Assembly: GCA_019137255.1 (NCBI GenBank)
Contig: WPDH01000003.1
Span: 181-64,180, forward strand
Length of the DNA: 64,000 bases
Source: Corinectria fuckeliana
Lineage: Eukaryota > Ascomycota > Sordariomycetes > Hypocreales > Nectriaceae
Direction of reading: 5' to 3'
Shown here piece after piece: positions 35,891 to 46,039 of this stretch. How positions within the stretch are numbered: position 1 is the stretch's first letter; every line of letters starts with the position of its first letter. The notes beneath the pieces are model-generated. The model ran no database searches. It was not told the origin of the DNA and was given only the letters and a program-made list of their open reading frames with translations. A program made the position numbers and the translations under genes.

Positions 35891-36803
35891 TCATGAAATA
35901 GTGATCGATTCTAGTTTTCTAGAAACCTCATCCTCCTCCTCCTCCCCCGCCTCCGTGTCGTTAGCTGACGATATATCCCCAGGCCTCCAGTACATCGACG
36001 TGCTACAAAAGATCATCGAGTCCTGCGGGAACTCGCACTTCATGTACGTCTTCTCCATGACTTCCAAGTTCGCGAGGCCGTCGGTTTTACCAATGCTACA
36101 TGGCCGTCAGTTTCCTTTTCCCAGTTCAGGGGGGGGGGGGCGACTCACGAGTCCCACACGTCCCAGCCGGTGCCGACGAAGATGGCCGGCGGGCTCTTCT
36201 CCAGCGCCAGCGCGTAGATGGGCTGGTACAGGTGGACGCAGAAGAGCAGGGTGCTCGCGTCGACCATGGCCCAGGCGGCGGGGGTCTCGACGACGGCGTG
36301 GCCGAGGCCGGCGAGGAACTCCTTGTCGGAGGCGGTGAAGACGGGGTCCTGGAAGATGCACTCGATGTTGGTGCCTGTGAGTTTCTCTGCACAAGGGCCG
36401 ACGTGTAAGTACAGCGTTGGGGTAGTGAATGTACGGAAATAATTCCAAGGGGGGGGGGGGACGAACCCAGCTCCTCAACCATGACGAGAAAGGCAACGAG
36501 CTGCACCGTGCTGTTTCGCCTCGCCTCCCACGCGCCGTCGAAGGTGCCGCCGCCGAGGTTCACGGCGCGGGTGACGACAGTCTCGCCGCTGCCGTAGCGC
36601 GCGGCCACGAGGTCCCGCAGCGCGCGGCAGCACGGCTCCTCTTCCCAGCGGGCCCGGAGGCGGACGTGGTCGGCGGCGAGGGCGGATGCGGGGCGGGGGT
36701 CGGCGGTGCGCGGGCCGACGGGGAGGTCCTTGGGTGCGCGGGCGCGGCGGCGGAACTTGGATGTCACGTGCGTCCACTCTTCTTGGTCTTGGTCTTGGGA
36801 CAT
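35891..36803 (-). CDS. SRR1-like domain protein
   Basis: Exons 36467-36803, 36149-36386 and 35891-36095 encode 259 aa; introns are 80 and 53 bp and both joins keep frame. Conserved SRR1-like segments are present: PCCRALRDLVA, GGGTFDGAWEARRNSTVQLV, FLVMVEEL, CIFQDPVFTASDKEFLAGLG, LLFCVHLYQPIYA and IFVGTGWDVW. The family is named for plant SRR1 (clock and phytochrome signalling) and includes yeast Ber1; its molecular activity is unsettled. The C-terminus is acidic (Glu/Asp-rich). Both introns carry a run of exactly 12 C residues within nine bases of the donor (GTTCGT then C12; GTGAGTCG then C12). Start ATG 36803 is the first in frame. Confidence 0.85.
36129..36140 (-). repeat. C12 tract at start of SRR1-like intron 2
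   Basis: Twelve C on the coding strand directly after the donor sequence GTGAGTCG. Confidence 0.9.
36449..36460 (-). repeat. C12 tract at start of SRR1-like intron 1
   Basis: Twelve C on the coding strand directly after the donor sequence GTTCGT. Confidence 0.9.
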
Positions 36804-37242
36804 GGTGATGGATGGATGAGTGGGTGGGTGAGTGGGTGGGTGAGTGATTCTTCCTTTTTTGCTTGGTGAGAGGTTGTAGAGTTAGAGAGAGGAGTGTGAG
36901 ATGAGATGAAGGGTTTGGGGGTTCTTGCGTCCAGAGGTGGGATGGATGTCTAGAAGACAGAACGGGCGACGGTCTGAAGCTTACACGGCTATATCTAAGT
37001 GCTCGGGTGAGTGAATCAGTGGTGTATGAAGTTCCCGTGAGCTTCAAGGATTTCGGACTCCACTTCTCGGTGAGGGCTCGGTGGAACCGCTCGGTGAGAT
37101 TTAGCTTCACCTGCCACCTCACCTACTTCCGTCAACTTGGTAACACTCAAGACACTTATCCCTACGACAATAGTGTACCCAGGATGGACAAGCTTGCACC
37201 AGAAAACCGCCATTCGCCCTCGTGATCTCTCACATCATCACC

Positions 37243-37271
37243 ACAAGCACAAGCACAAGCACAAGCACAAG
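37243..37271 (+). repeat. (AAGCAC)n microsatellite
   Basis: About five tandem AAGCAC copies in intergenic DNA. Confidence 0.85.
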
Positions 37272-37467
37272 GTGCAACGCTCCGGCAAGTCTCGGCGTCA
37301 TCATGAGCGCCGGCCAGATGCACAGCACAACGCAGCCCGAACAAAAGACGAAGCCGGCTCTTCTTTCTTCTTTTCTTTCTTTCGTGCTTCTGGCGTTGCA
37401 GTTCCAGCTGTGTCGCCGGTGTGCTGTTCGCTGACGCTGACGCTGACGGTAGCGCCGGCACTTGCTG

Positions 37468-37492
37468 GTGTGTGTGTGTGTGTGTGTGTGTG
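37468..37492 (+). repeat. (GT)n microsatellite
   Basis: About twelve tandem GT dinucleotides. Confidence 0.9.
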
Positions 37493-38122
37493 GCTCGACT
37501 TTTGTTTGGCATTTTCCCTGCTGACCGACCATGCTTGTCTTGTGCAAGAGGGACGGATTCCGAGGGTTGAACCGGAGCTGTGACAGTCTGCCACAACCTT
37601 GGGATTAAGCGCCCGGCGCATGCGGCACGGCGCAGTGGCATGGCGGACTGCCTGATCCCATTTATTCCCATAGTCGGTCCATGTCCGAGTTGGTGACTTC
37701 GTTACTCCGTACTGACAGAGACAAGGGACGTTCCCAACCTGCACGCGTGCGCTTCCTCATCCACACCTCCCCCGTCCCCCATTGGCCGCGCCCCTTCTCC
37801 AACACACCCCCAACGGCATGGTGCCGGCGCTTAAGCTCACCCAACCAGCGCCCGGAGGTGCTCGTCTCCACCGCCCGGAGGCACGCGCCCGGCGCGCCCA
37901 TTGGCCGGCGCCGGAGGGACTGCGCCAGGGGTGCCGACCCTCCCGCCCGCGTCCGCCGCGCTCTGACTGGGCGGCGCACTTTGCGAATCACACTTGGACG
38001 GATGCAAGTTGGGGATAAGCTGGCAGCGTACATACATGGCATGGGGGGGAGTTGGGGGGGAGTTGGGCGGCTGGAGGGACATCGCTGGGCCGGCTGGCTT
38101 TCTTTTTTTTATGGCTCTCTCT

Positions 38123-38137
38123 CCCCCCCCCCCCCCC
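38123..38137 (+). repeat. C15 homopolymer
   Basis: Fifteen consecutive C residues in the divergent promoter region. Confidence 0.85.
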
Positions 38138-38484
38138 TCCCCAGGTGGTGGTGGTGGCTTTTAATAAGACTTGCTTGCTGCCCTCGCACATGCGGCCTGT
38201 TTCGCTGGACCTCCTCCTCGTTCTTCTCTGGGACTCCGCCATTGTTCACGAGTTGTTTAGCTTGACGCCGACTTTCAGAGCTCCAAAGACCAAGAGAGAG
38301 AGAGATATATATATACACAGTCTTGGACAATACTGCCCCCTCCCAACCACCACCCACTGCTTCTCACGAGAGGGAGCCCGGCAAGCAATCGAAAGCAACT
38401 TGTCTCTGGAAGACATCTACTTCATACCGGAACCCTACTCATCCAGTTCAAAACCACGCATACACCCACTCACCCACTCTCAAA

Positions 38485-39328
38485 ATGAAGTCCTCGGCAC
38501 TCCTCACCCTGGCCCTCGTGGCCGTCGCCTCCGCCCACAGCGTCATCACGTACCCAGGCTGGCGCGGAAACAACCTCATCACCAACGACACCTTTCCCTA
38601 CGGCATGCAATGGATGTATCCTTGTGCGTTCACCCCCCTTTTCCCGTCCGCTCGAAACCAAAACCGCAACAAGAACTGACTCCTGTTATTCACAAAGGCG
38701 GCGGACAGACCCTCACGCACAACCGCACCTACTGGCCCACCACCGGCGGCGCCATCGCCTTCCAGCCCGGCTGGTTCCGCGGCCACGAGACGGCCTTCGC
38801 CTTCATCAACATGGGCTTCGGCGACGAGGGCCCCGACGGCGGCCCGATCAACATGTCCAACCCCATGGTGTCGGCCTTCCAGATGCTCGGCCCCACCAAC
38901 AACCCGTTCCCCGGGACCATCTGTCTGCCGCAGGTCCCGCTGCCCAAGAACGTCACCGTCAAGGCCGGCGACAAGGCCACCATCCAGGTCGTCGAGCTGG
39001 CCGTCCACGGCGCTGCTCTGTACTCGGTACGTAAATCGGAAATAAAGCACCGCTTCCTTCCCTTCGTCCATTGTCTAACACAACACCCCCACAGTGCGTC
39101 GACATTATCTTCGCCGACCCCGGAGACAAGAGGCTCGCCGAGGTCAACGAGACTAACTGCTTCAACTCGACCGACATCGGCTTCGCCGAGCTCTTCACCA
39201 TCACCACCAAAGTCTCCGGCACCGACAAGTACCTCGACGAGTCCGGCGCCGCCTCCCTGCGCCCCATCAGCTGGGCGGGCTGGCTGCCGCTGCTGGCTGC
39301 GGGACTCTGGATCACGCTGTTGGCATGA
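38485..39328 (+). CDS. BIM1/X325 LPMO-like copper-binding protein, GPI-anchored
   Basis: Exons 38485-38623, 38698-39026 and 39095-39328 (introns 74 and 68 bp; donors GTGCGT and GTACGT) encode 233 aa. A 17-residue signal peptide ends ...VAVASA, leaving His as the mature N-terminus (HSVITYPGWRGNNL), the first ligand of the copper histidine brace. Characteristic segments follow: PYGMQWMYPCGGGQ, NRTYWPTTGG, PGTICLP. Cysteines are paired as in the family, and several N-x-S/T sites are present. The last ~20 residues are hydrophobic (WAGWLPLLAAGLWITLLA) after small residues, indicating a GPI anchor. Relatives such as Cryptococcus Bim1 act in copper uptake at the cell surface, not in polysaccharide cleavage. 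Confidence 0.88.
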
Positions 39329-40100
39329 GCGCCGGCCTAAACATGTGCGTTTGCGAAGGACTTGAAAATTGTACATTTCGGGCATTACATACGGCGTTTT
39401 TCTTTGGGGTTTCCCAATCGGAGGGTTGTCTTGTCTTTGATGGGGGGTTCTGGCGTGACTCCCATTTTCATTTTTTCCCTTTTTATAATTTATTCCCATG
39501 CCATCGAGAGAGCTAGAGGTCTTCTCTTGGATGGATTGGCTAGGTGTTGGAGGAGCCTCTTTGCTTTTATTTGACGTCTTGGTCTGGCTTGTCTCTTGGA
39601 CTATCGTTTTGAAACCCAGCAAGCGCAGCCTGCATTGCTCGAGAATGGGCATAGATGAATCAACGATTACCAAAGAAAACCCTTGCCCTGTGTGATGCAA
39701 GCTTTTATGTTGAGGCTACGATGTCCTCCACAAATTGCACAATTTATCCCTAGGTTGGATATCGGAAGTCTACCTGCCACGTCAGAGAACCAGTAGCAAG
39801 CACCGCAGTCACGCACGTGAACTAGAAAGTCATCATCAAACATGGTATGCTTGGTATTCATGTTCTTGTGTATCTGCCCACGTCCTTGCATTCTACTCCA
39901 CCATGCGTTAAGCCTTGTCCTTCTCATCACCTCAGCCGTAATCCCGTATTGCCGATCGGAGGGGGGTTTCCGCCCGGCAGGTTCTCTTCCCGGGTACGAC
40001 GGCAGAGCTCATCATCCGGCTTTAAGCGCCGGGCAGCCTCCTATCACAGTCACAACTTGGGGGACACTAATCTGACGCCTACTTAGGTTCAGACGGTGTC
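39329..40100. other. Convergent intergenic region
   Basis: 3' flanks of the BIM1-like gene (+) and doa1 (-). No gene seen. Confidence 0.5.
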
Positions 40101-42559
40101 TCATCGTGGGGCGAGCTTGGCGCACTCGGCCGCGACGGCCTTGACGCGGTCTTCGGAGGAGCCGGCGGCGGCGGCCTTGATCCACTCGGCGACGCCTAGG
40201 TTCGCCGCCGGAGTGGGGGATGCGGCGAGCAGTGTGCCGAGGGCGACGAGGGCGCGGTAAAGAACCTCCGAGTCGGACTGGTCCTTGTGCAGGAACGCGC
40301 CTAGGACGACGGCGAGGCGGCGGCGTAGCTCAGGGGCAAACAGGCGCTCGCGATGGGCGAGGACGGCGAGGTTGATGGCGACGGTGGTGGCAGCAACCAG
40401 AACGTTGCGGTTGAAGGGCCCAATGGGGGCAGCGCCGGTGACGCCGGTGACACGCTCAAGGAAGGCGACGGCTTTGTCGGGTTGTGCGCTGACAACGCTG
40501 CGGCCGTTGGCGGAGGCAAAGAGGTTGGCGACAGTGCGCAGGCCCATCATGGCGGCGTTGTCGGTAGGTTGTGCATCACCCGGAGGGACAGACGTGGCAA
40601 TGGCAAGGTCGAGGAGGGAGCCGTGCTGCGGGTCAGAGTAGTTGGCGGCGAACGGGTACTTTGCGACGCAGCGGAGGAGATCGAGTCCAGGAAGGCGATC
40701 AGCGTAGTCCCACTGGGTGACGAGGCGGACAACGAGGGGGAGAGCCTTGGGTGGGAAGGGCTTTGAGGATTCTAGGGATTCGCGGAGGGCGCGCAGGACA
40801 GATTCCTCGTCGGGATTGAAAGCGGCGTCTTTACGACCCGAGGAGACCATGTTCTTGTTGGTGGTGAGGATCTTGTTAAACATGGCTGGCGAATGTTAGT
40901 CTTTAGACTCACAATACTGCAGGGAGACGGGAACGTTAGGCTTGCCTTCATACTTGGCGGCCGAGATGCTTAGGTACTCTTTCTGCGGGAGGACCTTTGG
41001 TTGCTGAGGTTCGTCTGCGTCGCCGGGGCGGTATCGCGACTCGGTGCCGTGGGGATCGGGTCCGCCGGACGGCGCAGGCTGACCAAGTGTGGCCCCCTTT
41101 GTGTTCTCGGTGATGAAGCTGGCAACGCTGTCGAGATAGCTCAAGGGCAGCTCGTTGTCGCCGAGGAACTTGGTGGCGCGCTCGTAAGGGTTCTCCGAGA
41201 GGTTATACGGAAGCTTGAGGGCGGGCTTGCCGTCCTCAATGTCGACGTCGAAAACGTAGTCGTACGACTGGCCGTTGTACTCGACCTTCTTGCCAGTGCT
41301 GCCCACGGCGTCGACGACGGTGCCGACGTTAATCCACTGCTGCTGGCTCGACGACCACTGGTGCGCCGTGACGGAGCCGTTGGCCTCGTTAATCATCTGC
41401 ACTTGGCCCTCCTTGGTGCCGGACTTGGACGTGAGAAACTCCGGGCCGGGGAGCTTCTCTTTGTTGATGCCGCCGACTTGCTGCTGGGGGATGGACGACG
41501 ACTTGACGGCGTCCTCGAATTCCTTTAGGGTCTCTTTGTCGGCTATAGCATCGGGGCGGCGAGTGAAGACGCGGGCAACGCCATCACTGGCGCCGGACAC
41601 GATGTCACCCGTCTCAGGGTTTGCTGCGACAGTCCATACGGAGATGGCAGGGTGGGTGATGGTCTGGACGCATTCGGTTCCTCTCCATATCCTCACCGTT
41701 CGGTCCTCGCCGGCGCTGACGAGCTCGCCTGAGGGTAAGCTTGTTAGGCTGTAGATGAAGCTGTCGTGTCCGTGAAGCTCGCCAACTTGCTGTCCGTTGA
41801 GCTTCCATAGGCGCAGGGTACCGTCATTGCTGGCGCTTGCGATGTCGGCGCCGCTGGGGTGGTTTTTGGGAACGCGGCAGAGGGCGCGGACGACATCGGG
41901 GGTGTGGATGGTTGAACGAGGCACCGCCTCTCCGGCGGTGGATTTGCGCAAATCAAAGATGCGGATGCTCTTGTCGGCACATCCCGTCACCACAGTGTGC
42001 TCGTCCAAGGCGACGACGTTCCAGACGGCCATGCCTTCGTGGCCACCCAGCAAGAGCTCCGTCTCCCACTTTGCGGTGCTCCAGACACGGGCCTGGCCAT
42101 CCCAGCCGCCGGATACCAAGTATGAGCCGTCGGGGGCCACATCCAAGGTACACACGTTATGGGCATGGCCGACGAGGAGGCGTTCGGCGTTGTCAGCGGA
42201 TGTGGCGGTGGGGGGCTTGACTTCGATGATGGTGTCCTTGCCGCCCGAGACGACGAGGCCGCCCGGGCGGTCCTGGGAGGGGAGAAGGAAGGCGACGGAG
42301 TTGACGTAGTCAGAGCCGCGGCTCAGGAGCGTGGCTTCGAAGTCGGGAGGAAAGGCTTGGGCTCGGCGCCATACGCGGAGGGTGCAGTCGCGGGAGGCGG
42401 AGAGGACGACGTCGGGGGAGGGGAAGGCTACAGCTCGGACCTGGAGGATGGCCGGTGTTAGCTGGCGTGCAAGATGGGGATAGGACGGGGGAGGGAAGGC
42501 TGTTGTACGTCGGATTCATGGCCGACCAATTGCGCCGACAACTTGAAGTCGGCGACCAT
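40101..42559 (-). CDS. doa1: Ubiquitin-binding WD40-PFU-PUL protein Doa1/Ufd3
   Basis: Exons 42509-42559, 40946-42440 and 40101-40885 encode 776 aa, the usual fungal length. An N-terminal WD40 propeller (about residues 10-300; GHESD, VLSASRDCTLRVW, LVSGGWDGQARVW, IASASNDGTLRLW) binds ubiquitin. A PFU domain follows (about 330-450; NGQSYDYVFDVDIEDGKPAL, LPLSYLDSVASFI), then a C-terminal PUL Armadillo-like domain that binds Cdc48 (WDYADRLPGLDLLRCVAKYP). The intron 42441-42508 is GT-AG. The second intron, 40886-40945, uses a GC donor (GAAG|GCAAGC) and restores the family-like KYEAMFNKIL; reading GTGAGT at 40912 instead would give an implausible 27-bp intron. Doa1 works with Cdc48 in proteasomal degradation, ubiquitin recycling and mitochondrial protein turnover. 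Confidence 0.95.
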
Positions 42560-43628
42560 GGCTGCCTCTGCCTCTCTCGTGATGTGTATGCGTGCGGATG
42601 TTTATATGCGGGGAGAGGTGTCGAAGGCGTAAGGTGACACAGTAACAGCGCAACACACTGTGATTCGGCTTCTGGGGAGGGAGATGCGGGGGATACGAGA
42701 GGGGGGGAAGCGAAGGAGAAGAGAGGCACAAGACAAGAGGCCAGACTGGGACGAAACAGAGCGACAATGTGGTTTGGTTGTTCGGTCGAGGATAGAGAAG
42801 AGTGATGGAAGCCCGTGGAGCTGGCCTAGCTGAGCTGAGCCGCCCCTCGCTATGGCGACCGCTGTGGTGATCGGAGCCACAGGTGCGTCACTCACTACTT
42901 AGGCAGGTACTTACCTTAGTAAGCAGCTCTGCTACTGCCCGATGTCACCAGCCACCTCCACGGTGCAAGTGGGAGTGAGTGGGGATGCCATGTGGCTTGG
43001 AATACCCCGCTCTGTGGCGGGGCGCGGAGCACCTTCCGCTTGCGTTGCTATGGCCGCTTAAAGGTTGCACACTGCAGCCGCGGGGTTCAACTGGCGCCTC
43101 CCTGTCGAGTCCTGAGTGCCGGCTGGAGCCAAAATAAACGGCCCGCCCAGACCATCGCCAAATTTCCTCCCCACTACATCACCCTCTCCCGCTCCGCCTT
43201 CTCCTTTTCTCCCTCCTCCCTCTTCTCTCTGCACGGGGGGAAAACATATCCACGACGTCGCCCACGGTGCCCCAGATCGACCAGAGGCTCTCTCTGTTCC
43301 CTTCACTCTGTTCCCTCCATCCGTCACTTCGCTCGCCTACGCCGTACTCCCTTTTCCTCTCCGCTTGCACCCCGCCTGTTGCGACGACACGCGACGGCAC
43401 GCGACAAACGACTCACGACTCAGCACGCCCTTGACGAAGTTTACGACCGTTACGACCTCCTTCTCTTCCCTGCATCGCATCGCACAACCCTTCAACCAAA
43501 TCCCGCCACGTTCTTCTCCGCTCCTGGCTGGATCGTCTGTTGCGCCTTGGTCCCCGACACCGCCTCTGCAACCGAACCGACCGACATAGTTACCCACCGC
43601 AATCGATTCCTCCACCGACTCCGCTGCA
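42560..43628. promoter_or_regulatory. Divergent promoter between doa1 and STRAP-like gene
   Basis: 1,069 bp separate the two divergent start codons. It includes TACTTAGGCAGGTACTTAC-type motifs around 42895-42915 and a pyrimidine-rich + strand leader (about 43140-43420) for the STRAP-like gene. Confidence 0.6.
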
Positions 43629-44814
43629 ATGGCCTCCGAAAACCGCCAATACGTACCTCTGACCTGCCACGGTCACTCTCGCCCGGTCCCTCACATCTGC
43701 TTCTCGTCCCTCGAGAAGGACGATATCTACTACATGATCTCGGCTTGCAAAGGTTCGCTGCTTGCCGTGTTGTCGCATACTGCGTGCTGACCCAGCATCA
43801 GATGGAAACCCCATGCTTCGCGACGGCATCACTGGAGACTGGTATGTGCGCTCGTTTCGTGTTCTCGGCAGCTCTTCTGACACCCGATAGGATCGGCACC
43901 TTCATTGGCCACAAGGGTGCTGTTTGGCAGGCCAGACTCAGCCCCGATTCGTCCAACGCCGCGACAGCCTCGGCCGACTTCACTGCGTAGGTTCGCGTCT
44001 TGTCCAGTCCCCGCACCCTGCTCACACTTTTACTAGCAAGATCTGGGATACCCACACCGGCGAACTGCTTTACACCTTGCAGCATGACCACATCGTCCGC
44101 GCTGTCGCATACCCCCCCGACAACTCCGACCTTGTTGCCACTGGCGGCATGGAGAAGAAGCTGCGTGTCTTCGACTTGTCGGAACTTGCAGCCTCCAACC
44201 CCGGAACCCCTGCGACCATCCCTGCTTCGGCTGGTTTCGAGATTGGCGAGGGCGTGCACACGGGCTCCATCAAGTTCATCTGCTGGACTCAGGACCCCAA
44301 CATTGTCGTCACAGCCTCGGACAAAACAATTCGATGGCTCGACCTGCCCAGCCGCGCCTGCATCCGTCACGAAGTCCTCGATGGCGACATCAAGTCGTGC
44401 GAGATGGTTTCTTTGGCGCCCGAGTACGCCTCGCCCGATGACATTGGTGGAGGCAAGCCCGTGCTCGCTGTCGCTGCTGGGAAGACGGTCTACTTCTGGG
44501 GTGGACCCCAGGCCATGGAAGAGCTGAAGCGCGTCTCCTTGCCTTACACGATTGCCAGCGTGGCCCTCGACGTCAAGGGGCGCAAGTTTGTGGTTGGCGA
44601 AGAGCCCGGCACGTGGGCCAAGGTCATCCGGTACGACGACGAGTTGGAGATTGACACCCACAAGGGTCACCACGGTCCCATTTGGTCCGTCGCCTTTTCC
44701 CCCGATGGAAAGCTCTACGCCACTGGTTCCGAGGACGGCACCATTAAGCTCTGGAAGAATTGCGAAGGCTTCTACGGGCTCTGGCGCGGTGGGACAGAGC
44801 GTGCTGCGGAATAG
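43629..44814 (+). CDS. STRAP/Unrip-like WD40 repeat protein
   Basis: Exons 43629-43752, 43802-43841 (40 nt), 43891-43986 and 44037-44814, with introns of only 49, 49 and 50 bp, give 345 aa. The product starts ASENRQYVPLTCHGHSRPV and carries SCK|DGNPMLRDGITGDWIGT across the first junction, then WD repeats: GHKGAVWQARLSPD, ASADFTAKIWDTHTGE, ATGGMEKKLRVFDL, TASDKTIRWLDL and the C-terminal ATGSEDGTIKLWKN. Length and order fit serine-threonine kinase receptor-associated protein (STRAP/Unrip), which in animals works with the SMN complex and mRNA regulation. Its role in filamentous fungi is less clear. It shares a divergent promoter region with doa1. Confidence 0.93.
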
Positions 44815-45382
44815 AGAGACACAGATCACAACATCGCCTCACCGACATCAGACGGGCGAGACTCCAGCAATACCGCCGGTCCCTTTACGCCACAGAGCAG
44901 CCGAGACTCCGAATTGAGCTTTGAGGGGGCAGGTCATTCGGCCGAGAGCTCGCTTGAGCGCACAAGCACCAGCGAGGACTGCCACAACAGCGCCAACTGG
45001 AGAGTTGCCTCCTTGTAGGGGACAGTCGCACACGTGCACCAGGGCAAGTATATGCCGAGTGAGATATTGAGGATGGCATCCAAGGAACTCATGTACTAAA
45101 CACCCTATCACAATCACACTCGTGGATTTAGAGGGTCGAAGGCCCATGGCAACAGATGGTAGATGACTCTTATAACTCGTCACCTTTTTAGATCCCATAC
45201 TGCAAAGTGTAAAAAAATCAAGATCAATTCACTATGTTATGCCAGACCAGCCCACAAGGTCGGCTCATGCAATCGGCGAGTGCGCAAAACAATACAACCC
45301 ATATTCCATCGTTGTGCAAAACAGAACCTGTTCGCACTAATTTCAGCATATATTTATCAATCAGGTTTGTTGGTATTTTTCA
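44815..45382. other. Convergent intergenic region
   Basis: 3' flanks of the STRAP-like gene (+) and the hypothetical gene (-) ending at 45383. The second half is AT-richer. No gene seen. Confidence 0.5.
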
Positions 45383-46039
45383 CTACCAAAGGCAGTTCTT
45401 GCTAGGAAACTCAGCCTGCCCCTCGGGAGGAACCTGGAAGACTTGGGGTTTCGTGTTCGGCACCTTCAGGCCTCCAGCCTGGACAATCTGGGTCCAATAC
45501 AAATGCGACGATGCCTGCGTCTGGTTAGTACTGGTAGACGGCGCGACCGAGCAAGTGTCGTCGTCCCTGAGGTTTACCAACTCTGCGGACGAAGCCGGAG
45601 AAGTGGGCACTGATGCCAACTCACCCTCGCTGTCAGACAAGTCAGGCTTCTGGACCATCTCGCTCTCATCCTTGAGCTCGTCGCTGCGTTCAGAAGACTC
45701 GAACTTTCGGAGCTTCCCCACCACTCGTGAATCTTCGGATTCCTTCACATACTCCTCATACTCCAAGTCAGTATCCCCATTCTCCATGAAGTTCTTGTAC
45801 TCTAGCCGGTCGTCACTTAGGGGGAAAAGGCCCATGGCAAAGGTGCGCCGCTCGTCCTGAACCAAAGACTGCAGCAGTGTGCGGAAATAGTGTTGCTTGG
45901 AGCTGCTCGATTCAGAAGCTGGGGCGTCGTCTGGCGTCATGAGAGCGCGGAGCTCACCTTCGGGGTTGCGGACGGGGATAATGGAGCGGACCTTGTTGGT
46001 CTTGACGGCGCGGACGAGGGGGACGTTGGGATGAATCAT
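45383..46039 (-). CDS. Acidic hypothetical protein
   Basis: A single-exon frame of 218 aa from ATG 46039. It begins MIHPNVPLVRAVKTNKVRSI, followed by an acidic, Ser/Glu/Asp-rich body (YEEYVKESEDSRVVGKLRKF), and ends with GQAEFPSKNCLW. No signal peptide or membrane segment is present, and I do not recognise a family. Codon choice resembles neighbouring genes. Probably a real cytosolic or nuclear disordered protein. Confidence 0.65.
   Translation of the reverse strand: MIHPNVPLVRAVKTNKVRSIIPVRNPEGELRALMTPDDAPASESSSSKQHYFRTLLQSLVQDERRTFAMGLFPLSDDRLEYKNFMENGDTDLEYEEYVKESEDSRVVGKLRKFESSERSDELKDESEMVQKPDLSDSEGELASVPTSPASSAELVNLRDDDTCSVAPSTSTNQTQASSHLYWTQIVQAGGLKVPNTKPQVFQVPPEGQAEFPSKNCLW

Larger units (their letters stand above)
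36804..38484. promoter_or_regulatory. Divergent intergenic region with microsatellites
   Basis: It separates the SRR1-like gene (-) from the BIM1-like gene (+), so it carries both promoters. It holds an AAGCAC hexamer array (37243-37271), a GT dinucleotide run (37468-37492), a C15 tract (38123-38137) and a TATATATATA element near 38305-38314, about 175 bp upstream of ATG 38485. No supported gene. Confidence 0.55.

Noticed and set aside
35841..36338. Plus-strand open frame over the SRR1-like gene
   Set aside because: Antisense shadow of conserved minus-strand exons.
40886..40912. 27-bp intron with GTGAGT donor in doa1
   Set aside because: Too short for fungal splicing; the 60-bp GC-AG alternative restores conserved sequence and frame.
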